Shown: positions 12,460 through 25,568, numbered from the stretch's first letter. The stretch: 64,000 bases of DNA from Lycium barbarum (GCF_019175385.1 NC_083344.1:60636782-60700781); one strand, 5' to 3'. Translations and numbers: made by a program. Notes: generated by a model not told the origin, from the sequence alone.

Positions 12460-12492
12460 GTTTATAGATATGGCGCGCAGCACACCATAAAC
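12460..12492 (-). ncRNA. Leader hairpin of B with palindromic loop (candidate dimer-initiation signal)
   Basis: On the minus strand: outer arm GTTTAT, inner arm GGTGTG, loop CTGCGCGC, inner arm CATATC, a bulged T, outer arm ATAAAC. The loop contains the self-complementary hexamer GCGCGC. In L, I and M the same position has GTGCAC. The two hexamer differences are at positions that pair with each other in a loop-loop dimer. It lies about 50-80 nt downstream of the PBS. The RNA role is inferred. Confidence 0.65.
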
Positions 12493-12540
12493 AAGACTCT
12501 ACTAGACACGACTCATAGACACTTCCTAGGACTAAACCTG

Positions 12541-12552
12541 GCTCTGATACCA
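12541..12552 (-). promoter_or_regulatory. Element B primer binding site (tRNA-iMet)
   Basis: The minus strand reads TGGTATCAGAGC, the standard plant initiator tRNA-Met complementary site, a few bases inside the 5' LTR end. It fixes B's orientation and its 5' boundary. Confidence 0.93.
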
Positions 12553-12556
12553 CTTT

Positions 12557-15500
12557 TTTCACGACCCGACTAGGGCCATGACGGGTACCCGGGGCTATCC
12601 ACCGAGCACTGCTCATCCTATTACTTATCATACTCGTTAAGCGTTCATTCGCCAAATTCATACTCAAATCATAGAAAAATCATTTTTCATTTGGAAACAT
12701 AATTACCTTTATATGCATAAACTCTTCGGCTATCAAAATAAAACACGCATACATATATACATACATACGCTTATCAAAATCGTGAGACCATACTACCCAC
12801 ACATACGTATCTACGAGCCTCTACTAGAGTACTAGACATATGGACGGGACAGGACCCCGTCATGCCCAAAACATACATGTACATAAAATAGTAACTCAAA
12901 GGCACCTCCGGAATAATGGAGTGCTTTCAACACTCTGTTTATCTACTTCTACAAATCTAGGTCTCCTCCCTGCCTACCTGTGGGCATGAACACAACGTCC
13001 AAAGAAACAGACGTCAGTACGAATATTGTACTGAGTATGTAAGGCATAAATGAAATAAACATATTAGAGAAATCATAGGGCATAAGATGTAGACATAACC
13101 TGTGTTACTTTTAAGGGAGAATACCTTCGATGCCTATATCATATATAATCACAGTACATGTATCATCATAGCGCATACATCGTCGTATCACACATGTATC
13201 ATGATACCGTATCTGCTCATACACATTAACGTTATCCGCATTCGGCCACGTAGTGGCTCGACAATATCACATACATATTTTTCCGGGCTTTTCCAACATA
13301 TATCATATACCTATTTATATCATGTACATATCCATATCGTATACATATTCATATATCATATACATATTTATATCATATACATACCTGGCCAACCAAGGCT
13401 TCAGGGCTACACATACCTGGCCAACCAAGGCTTCAGGGTTATACATACCTGGCCAACCAAGGCTTCAGGGTTATCTCTACCTGGCCCTACCAAGGCGTAA
13501 GGGTTATTCTGTACCCAACTGCAGAGGTGGGCGCGCGTTACACAAATATATATATATATACACATACATTTTACCCGGCCATATAAGCTCGAGGTGCCAT
13601 AATAGCCATACATAGGCACATATATACATAAAAGCCCATAAATATCTTTAGCGTCATCACTACTATCATCGTCATCATTATCATCATAACTATCAACATC
13701 GCCATCATTATCATCATCACTATCAACATCGTCATCATTATCATCACATATATCCCATAAACTTATCATAACTTTTCATATAGCACGTATTTGAATTTAA
13801 AGACAATCTATGAAAATCGTATCATACTCGTAGCATGAACTTCGTAATAATATCGCATGATAGACTTTATAATCTCTAACTTAGGCTCATCATTACCATC
13901 ATCATATCTATAGCATATCTCTTACCTTTATCTCATATGAAATCCCTTATGAGCATAGGCTCGTAACTTTTTGGAACATTGGTCATCGGACATGTATTAG
14001 AGCTTATAGACAATATATAACAATGTCGAGGTGACATAAGGTCGAGAGCCCCCGATTCCATTATGGAGCTTTCATAAGCAATATGACTCACCTTGAAGGA
14101 ATTTGCATATAAGGTGAGTGTAGTCAATGAACAACATCAATGGATCATAATATGGATCATTAGCCTTGTAGAACCATAATATTATAGGCCTTAGAATCTT
14201 TAGACTTAGACTCATCATCATCATTATCGCATTCGTAACATACCTCTTATCTTATCCCATATGGCTATTCATGAACATAGGCTATTAGTTTTCCGGAAGG
14301 TAGGAAAGTCATGGAGAGGTAAGGAAAATACTATCATAGGAATCATATAAGGATTATTAGCTTCGTATGAATATCATATCATGATCTTTATGACTTCTAG
14401 ACTTAGATTCATTATCGGTATTGTCATGTTCGTAACGTACCTCTTTTCTTTATCTCTTATAAAGCTCTTCATCCTCGTAGACTCGTTATTCCCGATACGT
14501 AAGAAAATTATGACGAAGGAGGAAACATCATATCATAAGATTCATGCTTTAGAAAGAAGGGACTAGCCTTACATACCTCTTTCATTTAACAATTTCCATC
14601 GCTTGATTGATCTCTTTCAATGCTCACGTTTCTACCTTCAAGAGAATTCGCATTCGCATTAGGTAATCGATTATATGAACGTGCTTACTAAAGTTAGAGA
14701 AAATTGGGCAGCATTTCCTTTGTTTATACAACCTTTCCCATATCGTATATCAACTCCCAAACATTCATAATAACGTTCACAATATCATAACCACCAATCG
14801 TCATTCATCTACATTACCCTCATTTCAAAATTTCACTTCAATTCATCTATAATCATGGTCATAGTATACTAGTATGTTTTCTCACATATAATGCTTATCC
14901 CATGTCCTTAATATCATTTATAACATAACCATATCACAACACATCAATAATCGTGACTCATTTCAATTTATCACTCAAAATGACACTATTCACACTTTCA
15001 TGACCCATTTTCTATATGCTTCTCCAATCCAAGTGTTTCAACTTTCAAATACCTTAAACAATATGTAAATACCATAAATATTACCTTAGATAGTGTAGGA
15101 ATGAACCTTGGGTTGAAACTCCTCAATTGAGCAAAACCCTAGTTTCACCTTCCCTTGGATTCCTTGTCTTGGATGAACTTTAATGAGTATCTTACACTTG
15201 ATTCACTTGGTTTGATGCAATTGATCCCAAATACCCCTTGAATTCTTGTTAGAGAAGTGTAGAGAGATGTTTTAGAGAGAAGGGGTGTGAAGGGAAATGA
15301 AATGAAATGAACATGGATCCCTTTATTAATACACAAAATCTGTCCCCTCCCATTTATACGGACACACATACGGTCTGTACAATTTATACGGTCTGTATGT
15401 GTGACCGTATAATGGTTCCAGCGGGGACTTTTCTCTAGACAAGTTATACGACCAGATCTACGGTCCGTATCTTTTGTACGGTCCATTATCACAGTTTTTA

Positions 15501-15827
15501 AAATCATTTTCGTCGACTCGTTTGATCTCCAATCCTTATGGACCCTTCTTGACACTTGTTTATCACTTCATTAACAATCTAGGGGTCGTTATAACTCTTT
15601 TCCAAAGCATCATTCAGTCATCGTTAATTCGTTATTCGTAAATCCTTTCCGATACATCTCACATGTCTTGCCTCCTCTTGGCAACTTTCTTCTCTTACAT
15701 CGAATGTCTTTGAAGTCTCATTTAGAATCATCAAATGCTATTTCTTACTTATCAGAACATCGCATACGTCGTACTCCTCGTCAGTCTATTCACTGTGTAT
15801 GAACGGAAAATTTTTCAAGGTGTAACA
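12557..15827 (-). repeat. Element B 5' LTR (about 3.27 kb)
   Basis: It starts on the minus strand at 15827 with TGTTACACCTTG and ends at 12557, where the usual ...TGACA is mutated (plus strand TTTCAC instead of TGTCAC). It contains the 32-bp tandem array (13380-13507), the GAT-rich stretch (about 13655-13750), U3 hairpin motifs (about 15352-15490) and an R-type stem ACGTC/GACGT (12995-13014). Confidence 0.9.
13380..13507 (-). repeat. 32-bp tandem repeat, four units
   Basis: Units start at 13380, 13412, 13444 and 13476, each with CCTGGCCAACCAAGGCTTC or a near variant; the fourth is diverged. The partner LTR retains about three units (6728-6830) and the array is degenerate in A. Confidence 0.9.
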
Positions 15828-17436
15828 CACTACTAGCGATGAGACTGCTGAATTTTGAATGGTAGTTCCCCTGCTACCTGAGTCCACTACTCGAACTCCT
15901 ACGCTATCTAACTGCTGGAGCTCACGAGCCATTTCTCTTTTCTCTGGTCGTACATCACACAAACTTCCCATGGATCTACGGCTAAGAGAATCATCCACAA
16001 CATTTGCCTTTCCATGGTGATATAGGATATCAACATCGTAATCTTTTAGCAATTCCAACTATCGTCGTTGTCGCAAATTCAACTCTTTTTGCTTGAAGAT
16101 ATACTGAAGGCTCTTATGATCTTTGTAAATATCCATATGAACACCATACAAGTAATGTCTCTACATATTTAATGCATGAATCACTGCAGCTAATTCAAGG
16201 TCATGGGTTGGATAATTTTTCGCATGATTCCGTAATTGCCTTGAAGCATACGCAATCACCTTACCATGTTGCATCAACACACAGTCTAGCCCAATTCCTG
16301 AAGCATCGCAATAAACAACATAACCTTCAAATCCCTCTGGAAGTGTCAGGACTGGGGCAGACGTCAATCTATTTTTTTAGCTCTTGGAAATTACGTTCAC
16401 AAGCATCTGTCCATTGAAACTTTGCTGATTTCTGGGTCAGCTTTGTGAGTACTGCAGAAATAGAAGAAAATCCTTGTACAAATCTCCTGTAATAACCTAC
16501 TATGCCCAGAAAGCGACGAATCTCCGTAGGAGTTGTGGGCCTTGGTCAAGTCTTCACGGCCTCAATCTTTTGGCTATCTACCCAAATGCCATCGGCTGAA
16601 ACAAAGTGCCCCAGAAATGTCACTGAGTTAAACCAAAACTCCCACTTAGAAAATTTTGCAAACAATTCTCGAGTTTGAATAACTCTAAGGACAGTACGCA
16701 AATGATCCGCATGTTCTGCCTCGAATCTAGAATACACCAAGATATCATCGATGAATACAATCACAAATAAATCTAGGAAGGGCCTGAACACATCGTTCAT
16801 CAAATCCATAAATACTACCGGTGCATTAGTTAGCCCAAATGACATTACGCGGAACTCAAAATGGCCATATCTTGTTCTGAAGGCTGTCTTAGGGATATCT
16901 TTCGCCCTAACTCTCACTTGATGATACCCAGATCTCAAATCTATCTTTGAAAACCATTTGGCGCCTTGTAATTGGTCAAATAAGTAATCAATCCTCGAAA
17001 GAGGATATTTATTCTTAATCGTCACCTTATTCAGTTGCCGATAGTCAATGCACATTCACAGGGAGCCATCTTTCTTTCGAACAAACAATATGGGTGCTCC
17101 CCACGGGGATGAACTAGGCCTAATAAAGCCTTTCTCAAGCAAGTCTTTCAATTGCTCCTTCAACTCTTTCAACTCTGCGGGAGCCATTCTATAAGGTGGA
17201 ATAGATATAGGGTTGGTGTCTGGCAACACATCAATAACAAAATCAATCTCTCTTTCCGGAGGAAGGCCTGGAAGCTCTTCCGGGAATACATCCGGAAACA
17301 CATTCACTACGGGAACTGACTGAAGAGTCGACGGTTCAGCTTCTACATCTTGAACCCGAACTAGATGATAAATGCAACCTTTTGTGATCATTTTCCTTGC
17401 CTTCAGATAGGAAATACCTACCTTGTGGTGACGCAA
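15828..17436 (-). pseudogene. Element C pol: reverse transcriptase and RNase H, disrupted
   Basis: Minus-strand translation gives an RT with both catalytic boxes kept: [10 protein letters not shown] and FIDDILVYS, within the open stretch 17055-16546. The frame is closed by a stop next to 17055, where an Arg codon would be expected (SL*MCI). RNase H follows, with [17 protein letters not shown] and YKDHKSLQY, in several broken segments (16367-16161 and 16058-15828). The last open frame, 16058-15786, runs straight from RNase H linker (SSLVV) into the first bases of B's LTR, an artefact of the junction. Compared with A, this copy is better preserved in RT but lacks integrase. Confidence 0.92.
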
Positions 17437-17948
17437 GATTTCCTTTCCATTTTAAAACTGGTTCTCCCGGAAATTGGAAACGAAACCATTTCTATTCTAC
17501 AATCAACATTGGCCAACCAATCCATGCCCATAATAACATCAAAATTCACCATTTTTAACTCATGTAAATCAACCATAGTATGATGGTCACAAATCACAAC
17601 TACACAATTTCTATACCCTCGGCTAGCTATTACCGATTCACCAACGGGTGTAGACACCTCAAAAGGTTTGATCAACTCCAGTTTGACTCTAAACCGACCC
17701 GCAATATACGGAGTAACATATGACAATGTGGAGCTCGGATCTATCAAAGCATATACATCATGAGAAAATACCGATAATATACCTGTGACAACATCAGGAG
17801 AAGACTCAAGATCTTGGCGTCCAGCCAAAGCGTAAATACGCTGCTGAGGACCACTAGAACTAGGGACTCTCCCTCTGCCTCTACCATACCCTACTGGCGC
17901 ATATGAACCTGGCCCTATAGGGAGTATGGATGACAAAGATTCGGCCAC
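17418..17948 (-). pseudogene. Element C: gag-pol linker and protease fragment
   Basis: The frame carries a Gly/Arg-rich gag tail, the linker RIYALAGRQDLESSPDVV and the protease with IDPSSTLSY at the catalytic site; the usual Gly after Pro is Ser. The IMGMDWL segment follows, with a small in-frame loss relative to A (residues SCYA missing). It begins without a true Met (GTG), just downstream of an in-frame TAG (17961-17963) separating it from the zinc knuckles. The linker matters because L's gag stops just after the same motif. Confidence 0.88.
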
Positions 17949-18645
17949 CGACCCTGAAGGCTAGGCCCTACCTCTACCACCAACTGAGGGGCAATCGCGA
18001 TTAATATGGCCTGGCCGACCACATGAATAACAAACCTCCGAACCCAATTTGCACTGACCCCAATGTAAGTTCCCACACTGGGAACATCGTGGCATGGGTT
18101 GTCTCGCCTGACCCGAATCACCCCTGAACTGAGAACCGGAAAAACTCTAACTTGGCCCGGAATGAGTAGATCTATCAAATCTCTGGCCTGAAAACCATGG
18201 AGGCGCACTAGTCATAGAATGGCCTGAATGCCTAGAAAACTGCTATCTGTGCCTGCCTCTAAACTCACTCATCGGACCCGAAGATCTAGCCCTCTTGTTA
18301 TACCCTCTATCATGTTCATGCTCACTTCTTTGTTGTTATAGGCTTTCTTCTAAATTTTGAGCATGGGCCTGAATGCGTGAAATATCCATGTTGTCTTGAA
18401 GGGACGCAGTCAAGCACCTATCCATCAAATGTGGCCCTGCCTTTCACAAATCGGTGCACTCGGTCACCCATATCCGCTACAATGGCCGAAGCATACCTTG
18501 CCAAAGAATTGAAGTGGAAACTATACTCTAAAGCACTCATGCTTCCTTGCCTCAAATTCTAGAACTTATCGGCTCCAGCTCGCCAAACTTCTGGAGGCAG
18601 GTAGTGTCGGAGGAAAGCAGCTACAAATTCTTGCCATACCGGGGG
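17949..18645 (-). pseudogene. Element C gag, 5'-truncated, with two zinc knuckles
   Basis: Minus-strand translation shows the C-terminal half of a Retrotrans_gag domain (for example LRHYLPPEVWRAGADKF, about 18615-18560, then a stop), a hydrophilic Arg/Ser region, and two CCHC-type knuckles. The first, CSQCGNLHWGQC (18086-18051), has shortened spacing. The second, CYSCGRPGHINRDC (18032-17991), is canonical. Gag would form the particle and bind RNA. Stops and a frameshift (about 18430) inactivate it. Insertion of E at 18645/18646 removed the N-terminal part from view. Confidence 0.85.
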
Positions 18646-19317
18646 TGTTACACCTCGGAACTTTGGGTTGCCGAGCGGTGGATGGACTAACATAAGTTAA
18701 GGTGTACATGGTTTCCCTACAAGTAAGAAGGGTTGCTTAATGATACTAATTAAGATTCAAAAGAAGTTGAGGCAAGGGAGAAAAGTTCGTCAAATGAGAC
18801 TTCACTGCAGTCCAAAAAAAGGGGGATTCGACGGTCGTTCTTTGTACCGTCGAACGGGTCGACGCTTCGTCGATTGTGCCGTACAATTGAGTTAGCACGA
18901 AGGCCATTCGACGGAGCCTACAGACGCTCCGTCGATCTATCGGACGGACCGTCCTTCTCACCGTAGAATGAAAAGAAATGACAGGTTGCTCACTAGAAAT
19001 TTAACGACTTCGACGATCAGATCGACGCTCCGTCGATCCGATCGACGCTTCGTCGATCGTACCATATATCTGGTTGGGGACAGATTGGTTCATTAAGTAA
19101 GGGATTCAAGTCTTATTTCATTTCGTTTCCATATCACACCCCTTCTCTCTAGAACATCTCTCTACATTTATTCCATAAGAATTCAAGAGGTATTAGTGAT
19201 CAACCACATAAACTAAGTGAATCAACTGTCACAAACCCATTAAAGATTATCCAAGTCAAGAAACCTCATTGAAGATGAACTAGGGTTTTGGCTCAAGTGA
19301 AGTATTTCCACCCAAAT
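18646..19317 (+). repeat. Element E: left piece of an LTR inserted in C gag
   Basis: It starts TGTTACACCTCGG at 18646 after a GGGGG run in C gag, and belongs to the A/B LTR group. It carries a U3 cassette of CGACGG..CCGTCG inverted repeats (for example 18827-18854 and about 18885-19070). It is cut by I at 19317/19318. The right continuation at 61180-61302 corresponds to a position about 1.1 kb further along A's LTR. Confidence 0.82.
18827..18854 (+). repeat. U3 inverted repeat in E
   Basis: Arms TTCGACGG and CCGTCGAA flank 12 nt. Several more imperfect CGACG/CGTCG inverted repeats follow to about 19070. They occupy the same LTR position as the TACGG/CCGTA hairpins of A. Confidence 0.8.
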
Positions 19318-19332
19318 TGTTACATCCCATAT
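19318..19332 (+). repeat. Element I 5' LTR, first 15 bp
   Basis: TGTTACATCCCATAT, identical to the start of the 3' LTR at 48597. It ends where F inserted; the rest of the LTR resumes at 38183 after the duplicated catat. Confidence 0.92.
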
Positions 19333-20434
19333 TGATAGAATCCACGGTGGCATACGTTCATTAAAGGTGACAGGCTTCAACAGAAAATAAAAAGATGTTT
19401 TTTGTGGAAAAAAGAGCCCAAGAATTATGACGAAGAGTGAGCTAAGTGCTACACGTATTTCCAAGTCCAAGTCCAAGAAGGAAAAGATTTGCCCCACATG
19501 ATGCCCAAAAAAGAGAGGCTCACATGGAGCCCATAAAGAACCCAATATGGATTACTTTACACGTGAGAATCATGCCCAAAGGGGGCTGAAATTCTCACGC
19601 CCAAACATGCAGATATGGCATGTATTTAGATGCCAAACATTATCCATCATTCCCTTATTTTCTTGTTAGTTAATTTCAGGAAGAATTTTGGTATTATTTT
19701 ACATGCTTTCCTAGTTTAAAGCTCCATAGTTTAATCCTAGTTAGGTTTTATTATTTATTATTTCCATAAAAGTAGAATTCGAATCCCATTCTATTTGGGA
19801 TAGGTTTCTGTCACGACCCAACCCCGTGGGCCGTGACTGGTATCCTAACTGGATACCCGTACGTAATTACCTACCAGAGTTGGCGTGCCCAAAAAAACTA
19901 ATTCACATTAGCTGTAAACGGATCCATAATAAAATAAAATACAGCGCACGAGAACATATACATACATAAGCATACTTAGACTTACACTTAAGCCGTTAAG
20001 GCTATCATAGCAGACAGAATAGAAAACTCGTACATACCTACCTAAACAGTGACAACCCATAACCCACATACATATCTACAGGCCTCTAATCGGACATACA
20101 GAATCAGATGACGGGACAGGGCCCCGCCGTACCCCAAGTTACCATACATACAGAATATATAGATGTCAGAAGATATATACCAAAAGTACATGCTCCGGAT
20201 CAAAGGAGCTCTCCCAAAACAGCAGAATCAGTGTCCTAGACTAGCAGCGTATCACCGGGTGCGTCTGTACCTGCGGGCATGTAACGCAGCCCCCGAAGAA
20301 CCGGGGGTCAGTACGAAAAATGTACCGAGTATGTAAAGTGAAAATATAACAAATGTAATCATAGTCTGAACCAGAAGCACAGAAATATAGCGGACAGAAT
20401 CATAATCCAAACGGACGGGCAGAAATGTACCGGA

Positions 20435-20634
20435 CAGAATCATAATCCAGCCGGACAGACAGAATCATAATCCAGACGGACGGACGGAATCATAATCCAG
20501 ACGGACGGACGGAATCATAATCCAGACGGACGGACGGAATCATAATCCACACGGACAGACAGAATCATAATCCAGACGGACGGACGGAACCATAATCCAG
20601 ACGGACGGACGGAATCATAATCCACACGGACAGA
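20435..20634 (-). repeat. 25-bp tandem repeat, eight units
   Basis: Units begin at 20435 and every 25 bp to 20610, each with AATCATAATCCA followed by a CGGAC-rich half. Neighbouring units differ at one to four positions. The same 25-bp unit appears in M's LTRs. Confidence 0.93.
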
Positions 20635-22482
20635 CAGAATCATGCATGCAGAGTCATACAGAGTCATATGCTTATACAGATGCAGATAGCATATACATAC
20701 ATACATACAGATCCCGGCCCTCTCATGAGGGACGCGGTAACAGAACCCGGCCCTCTTAGTACGGGATGCGGTGGACAGACAGATCAGATCATATGCCATC
20801 CTGGCCGCCAACCCCATACACACATCATAATATCATATACAGATGTAAACAGATCCCGGCCCGCACACCGAGGGACGCGGTGAACAATGCAGTGGAATAT
20901 GCACGATAACAGAACCTGGCCCGGGCGCAGTGAAGGAAGCGTTGAGGCATCCACGAACAGATTAATGAGAAACCACATACATGCAGATCATCATACAGAC
21001 TCAATGGAACTGAAATAGGCCAAACGGCAGGTCAAATCAAAGTATTCGGACAGTATTCAAAATACGCGCCTATATATCACTTGGGATGGCACGACAGATT
21101 ATTACCAGGATCAGATTTCCAGATGTCAAAAATATTTTGTCAGATTTATGAAAATAGTCATAACGCTTGCCGTATAACGGATAGAATATTAGTCCAGATG
21201 TTGTCTGAGAAAATCGGACAGAAACAAGGTAGTTAAAGTTATACAGAAAGTATCGGGCTTTGTGGGCCCACCTCGGACCAACTCGAGGCGGCGTACGTAA
21301 ATTACAGATAATAGACCTTATGAGGTCGTCCATAATCATTTAGAAGCATACCGACTCCGTTTAGGAAAGTTGCATACATAAAGTTTACTTTAAGGGCAAG
21401 TTATAAGAAAACTGATTCAATCTTACTGAAGGAAATGGATCGGATTTCAATCTCGAATTCCGAATAACAGAGTCGTATCTAAGGCTCGCAGCCGAGCCTA
21501 TTACGTCTAGAACATGCCTGAGAATGAAGGGGTAGGCTTTAGATACCTTATTCGCTCCTTACGCCTTTCCAAATTCAAATCCCGTTTCGTCCGAAATCTG
21601 CATTTGGCCATGTTTACCAAATATTAATCATAGGGCCTAAAGGTTCAATTTTTGCCAATACTTGTCTACGAAAATTTGGGCAGCATCTCCCCTATACATA
21701 CAACATCCCCGAGATTCAACTCGGCTCAAATAGCAACAACCAACCCAATCAACAATGCCAACAATATCAACAATACATTAGAAATGCATTCTAACATAAA
21801 TTGTCTTCTTTTTCAAATAATGCAACAACTTCCAAACCAACTTTACACTTTCAAGTCAATATCAACCTACTCATATTCATTTACTAATCAAGATCATTAC
21901 AATACAATTTGGAAATATTTCATATCATTTCCACAAAATATTCACAAGGTATACAAAATATACAAACTTTCCACCAAAGTCATAATTCATCCAAAACTTC
22001 TAATATTCAACCTACCTATCCATAACATATTTCCATCTTCCAATTTCATCAACCATAATCATAATTCACATCTTAACAACTTCATTTCCATAATATCACA
22101 AAATCATTCTAAAGTGACATAATCTTCTACATTCCAACTTCAACCAAAATTCATTCAACTTTCATTCCCAATATAATTTTCACCATAACCACAACTAAAA
22201 TACAACATAAAATTAACTCATTTTGGCTATACAATATTCACATGCACACGGCTACTTACACACATATAAACACCATACAAACTTCCATACTTTCATGAAT
22301 TCTAACCATTTCTACATACTACAACATAAATAAACCCTTCATACCACATAAAAAGGGATTAATTCTTACCTTTTTCTCCTTACTTCTTCACTTGACCAAG
22401 GTGTGCATTTGATGAACCAAGGGTTCTATCTTCCAAAATAATTACACCAAGTTGTAGAGGACCCTTGAATTAGTGGGTATAC

Positions 22483-25400
22483 TGTCACGACCCAACCCCG
22501 TGGGCCGCGACCAGTGCCCGAGTTGGGCACCTATACGTACCCGATACCCCAAATTAGCATATTAACAGAATAATAATATAATAATAATATTAGTGGTCGC
22601 TACAGAATTTAGCAGAAAAGCAGACTTGGCACACATAGGCCGATAAGGCCATCACAGAACAGAATATCCCAAACATATGTACAGAACCCACACAGATGTA
22701 TCCACAGACCTCTACAGAACATATCATAATCATAAGACGGGACAGGGCCCCGTCATACCCTGAACAAAGTACATATCCAGATATCAGTGACAGATTGTAC
22801 CAAAAGATGGGCTCTGAAGAAGAGAGCGCCCCAAAATAGCAGAAACGGGATCCTAAACGTGTGGATCAGCGAACCTGTCGTCTGTACCTGCGCGGCATAA
22901 AAACGCAGCCCCCGAAGAAAGGGGGTCAGTACGAAATATGTACTGAATATGTAAAGCCTGAATCACAGAAACCAAAATCATAACCGGTACAGAACGTACA
23001 GAAAAGTGAGTGTAAAATCCAGAATATCAAATGCATATTTTCAAAACATACAGAGTGTGTACGGAAACATATGCCATATCATATCCGGCCCCTGCCAAGG
23101 GACTCGGTAGACAGAACGTGGCCACCCTCCCGACGCTAGTGCCACAACACAGAGGAATCAGAGTGGGGGTATAACCCCGTAACATAACATATCGTATCAG
23201 ATGGCCATATCAGATCATATCATATCATATCAGAGTGTGTACATGGCACATCATACTCCACAACCCATGTACATGTATACCTGCCCCCTCACATCGAGGC
23301 ACGGCGAACAATGCAGTGGAATACGCTTGACAACATATCCTGGCCCGGGCTCAGTGTGGGAAACATTGAGGCATCCACGAACGGAGTAGTGAGAAACTAA
23401 ATGCAATAAAAATAACATATATATTTCCAGAGACTCAATGAAGCATATCGAATAACAAATCGAAATGATAAAACTGGGCGGAACTATAGTAAGCATATTT
23501 CGGATGTCATAATGGATCACGGATGCACAATCTTTCTGAAATCATTTCCAAGTTTCAAAACAATTTATAAAACTTAACTGAATATTTAAAAAAAAAATTT
23601 AATTAATAGTTAGAGGAGTAGTTAAAACATTTCCTTTAAAGCCGCTCGTAGACAAGTCATAAACACAAAAGGGTAAAATCGGAAATAGTGGGCCCATCTC
23701 GGGACAAACGAAGCGGTGGGCTCAAATTACGTATTTTAAGCTTATAGAGTCATCTACGGAGGTTCTGGGGACATTCCATAATTTTCTAGACAATTTGCGG
23801 AAGTTTGCACAATTCTTTCAATAAAGCATACTTATAGGGTTCAATTCCATTGAATGAAAAAGGGGTATTTTCAAATGCGGATTCCGATGAGCAGAACACT
23901 TTCCGAGGCTCAAATCCGATCCTAGTACACCTAGGGCATGCCAAAAGAAGAATCGGGATAGCTTTACATACCTTTCTTGCCTTTACGCTTGCCAAAACTC
24001 AAATCCCGTTTCGTCCAAAACCTACAAATGGTCACATTTACCAATTTACTATTCATAAGACTTAAAATTTCAACCTTAACCAATTCTTGTCTATAAAATT
24101 TGGGCAGCATCTCCCCTATACATATAGCGCCCCCGAAAATTCAACTCAGCCAAAACAATCAACAACAACCCAACAACAACACCAACAACAACAATAATCA
24201 CTACAAAACACAATATAACATAATTATTCATCTTTCCAACATCATGTCGTAACCTTCATTCCAACTTCGTATTTTCAAATCAATATCGCCATTTTCATAT
24301 TCATTACTAATCAAGATCATTACAATACAATTCGGAAGCATTTCATATCATTTCTACAAAATATTCACAAGATATACAAAATATACAAACTTTCCACCAA
24401 AGTCATAATTCATCCAAAACTTCTAATATTCAACCCACATATCCATAACATATTTCCATCTTCCAATTTCATCAACCATAATCATAATTCACATCTTAAC
24501 AACTTCATTTCCATAGTATCACAAAATCATTCTAAAGTGACATAATCTTCTACATTCCATATTTCCAACTTCCACCAAATTTATTCAACTTTCATTTCCA
24601 GTATAAATTTCACCATAACCACAACTAGAATACAACATAAAATTCAACTCATATTATTTATACAACAATATACATATATGTCCACTTACGTATATGCACA
24701 CCCACTTTGCAAACTTCCATATTTCCATAAATTCTACTCATTTATACATACTACAACATAAACAAACCTTCATAACATAATAAAAAGGGATTAAATCTTA
24801 CCTTTCTTCTTCAACTTCTTCACTTGACTAGAATGCGGAAACGACGAAACAGATGACTTATCTTCCGAAACAATTATACCACGTTGTAGAGGACCCTTGA
24901 ATTAGTAGGAATACCACAAGAAAATAATTTTTGAGGCAAGATTTGGAGGGGTGATTTTTCCTATGGCCAACCCGAAATGGCCCTTTTTTTGCTCTTGTTC
25001 TTGCTCTTCTTTGTGTTTTTCTTGGTTTCTAATTTTTCTCTTGAAGTTTCTAGGGGTTTTGACCCCTTATATTAATTTTTCGCATGGCAAATTAATTGGA
25101 ATTATGGGCTTGGGCCATAAGATGGCCGGCCACCCCTTTCCCTTGGGCTTGATTTTTATTTTTTATTTTTTTGGGCCAACCCGGTTGGTCCCGAGTTGGG
25201 CCTAGCCCACTGACCTTTCGGCCTTTAAACGTTCATATCTCCTTGTACCGACGTCACATGGGAACCCACGACCTATGGATGGAAAGCTAATTCAATTATC
25301 TACAACTTCTATATCTTGGTATTTTTCCAAATTCCAAACTTATAATACCGTTTTTGCCCCCCAAAGTCAGGTTACCCGAAAACGTTTTCTTAAAAATATT

Positions 25401-25568
25401 CGTTTGGAGGACTTCCACTTTGATTTGGCCCAAGGGTCCTTCTTGAGTTGTGTTTAACTTCACATATGTGATTCATATAATTTGTCACATGTCCCAAAAA
25501 AAATCTTGACGTGTGGGCCCCACCTCAACTTACAATTAATCCGACGTTCAAAAATACGGGATGTAACA
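22483..25568 (-). mobile_element. Solo LTR H (3086 bp) inside G
   Basis: Perfect TSD tatac (22478-22482 and 25569-25573). Plus-strand ends are TGTCACGACCC and GGGATGTAACA, a minus-strand LTR starting TGTTACATCCCG. It is related to J and K, has an R-type CCCCC/GGGGG stem near 22911-22927, and has no interior. It is the innermost insertion of the chain C > E > I > F > G > H. Confidence 0.96.

Larger units (their letters stand above)
6728..15827 (-). mobile_element. Element B: LTR element without recognisable gag or pol (LARD-like)
   Basis: On the minus strand the order is 5' LTR (15827 to 12557), PBS (12552-12541), a 3.35 kb interior, PPT (about 9152-9164), and 3' LTR (9151 leftward, cut at 6728 by D). 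The interior has no Gag, protease, RT or integrase motif in any frame, so B is a large retrotransposon derivative that needs proteins supplied in trans. Its leader and interior are homologous to those of I. At its right end it abuts C's RNase H sequence; a candidate TSD is cacta (15828-15832), whose partner would be outside the window. Confidence 0.85.
15828..18645 (-). mobile_element. Element C: chromovirus internal fragment (gag to RNase H)
   Basis: On the minus strand from 18645 to 15828 the order is partial gag, zinc knuckles, protease, RT, RNase H, closely related to A. The 5' side is cut by LTR E at 18646. The 3' side ends abruptly at the RNase H/integrase boundary, where B's LTR begins, so integrase and chromodomain are absent here. 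Several in-frame stops make it a pseudogene. Confidence 0.9.

Noticed and set aside
15786..16058. C pol frame ending in CYTLKNFPFIHSE as a genuine protein terminus
   Set aside because: The last residues are the first bases of B's LTR read through a junction, not a natural C-terminus.
20435..20634. CRISPR-like array or centromeric satellite
   Set aside because: Units are directly adjacent with no unique spacers, only eight copies, and are confined to an LTR family.
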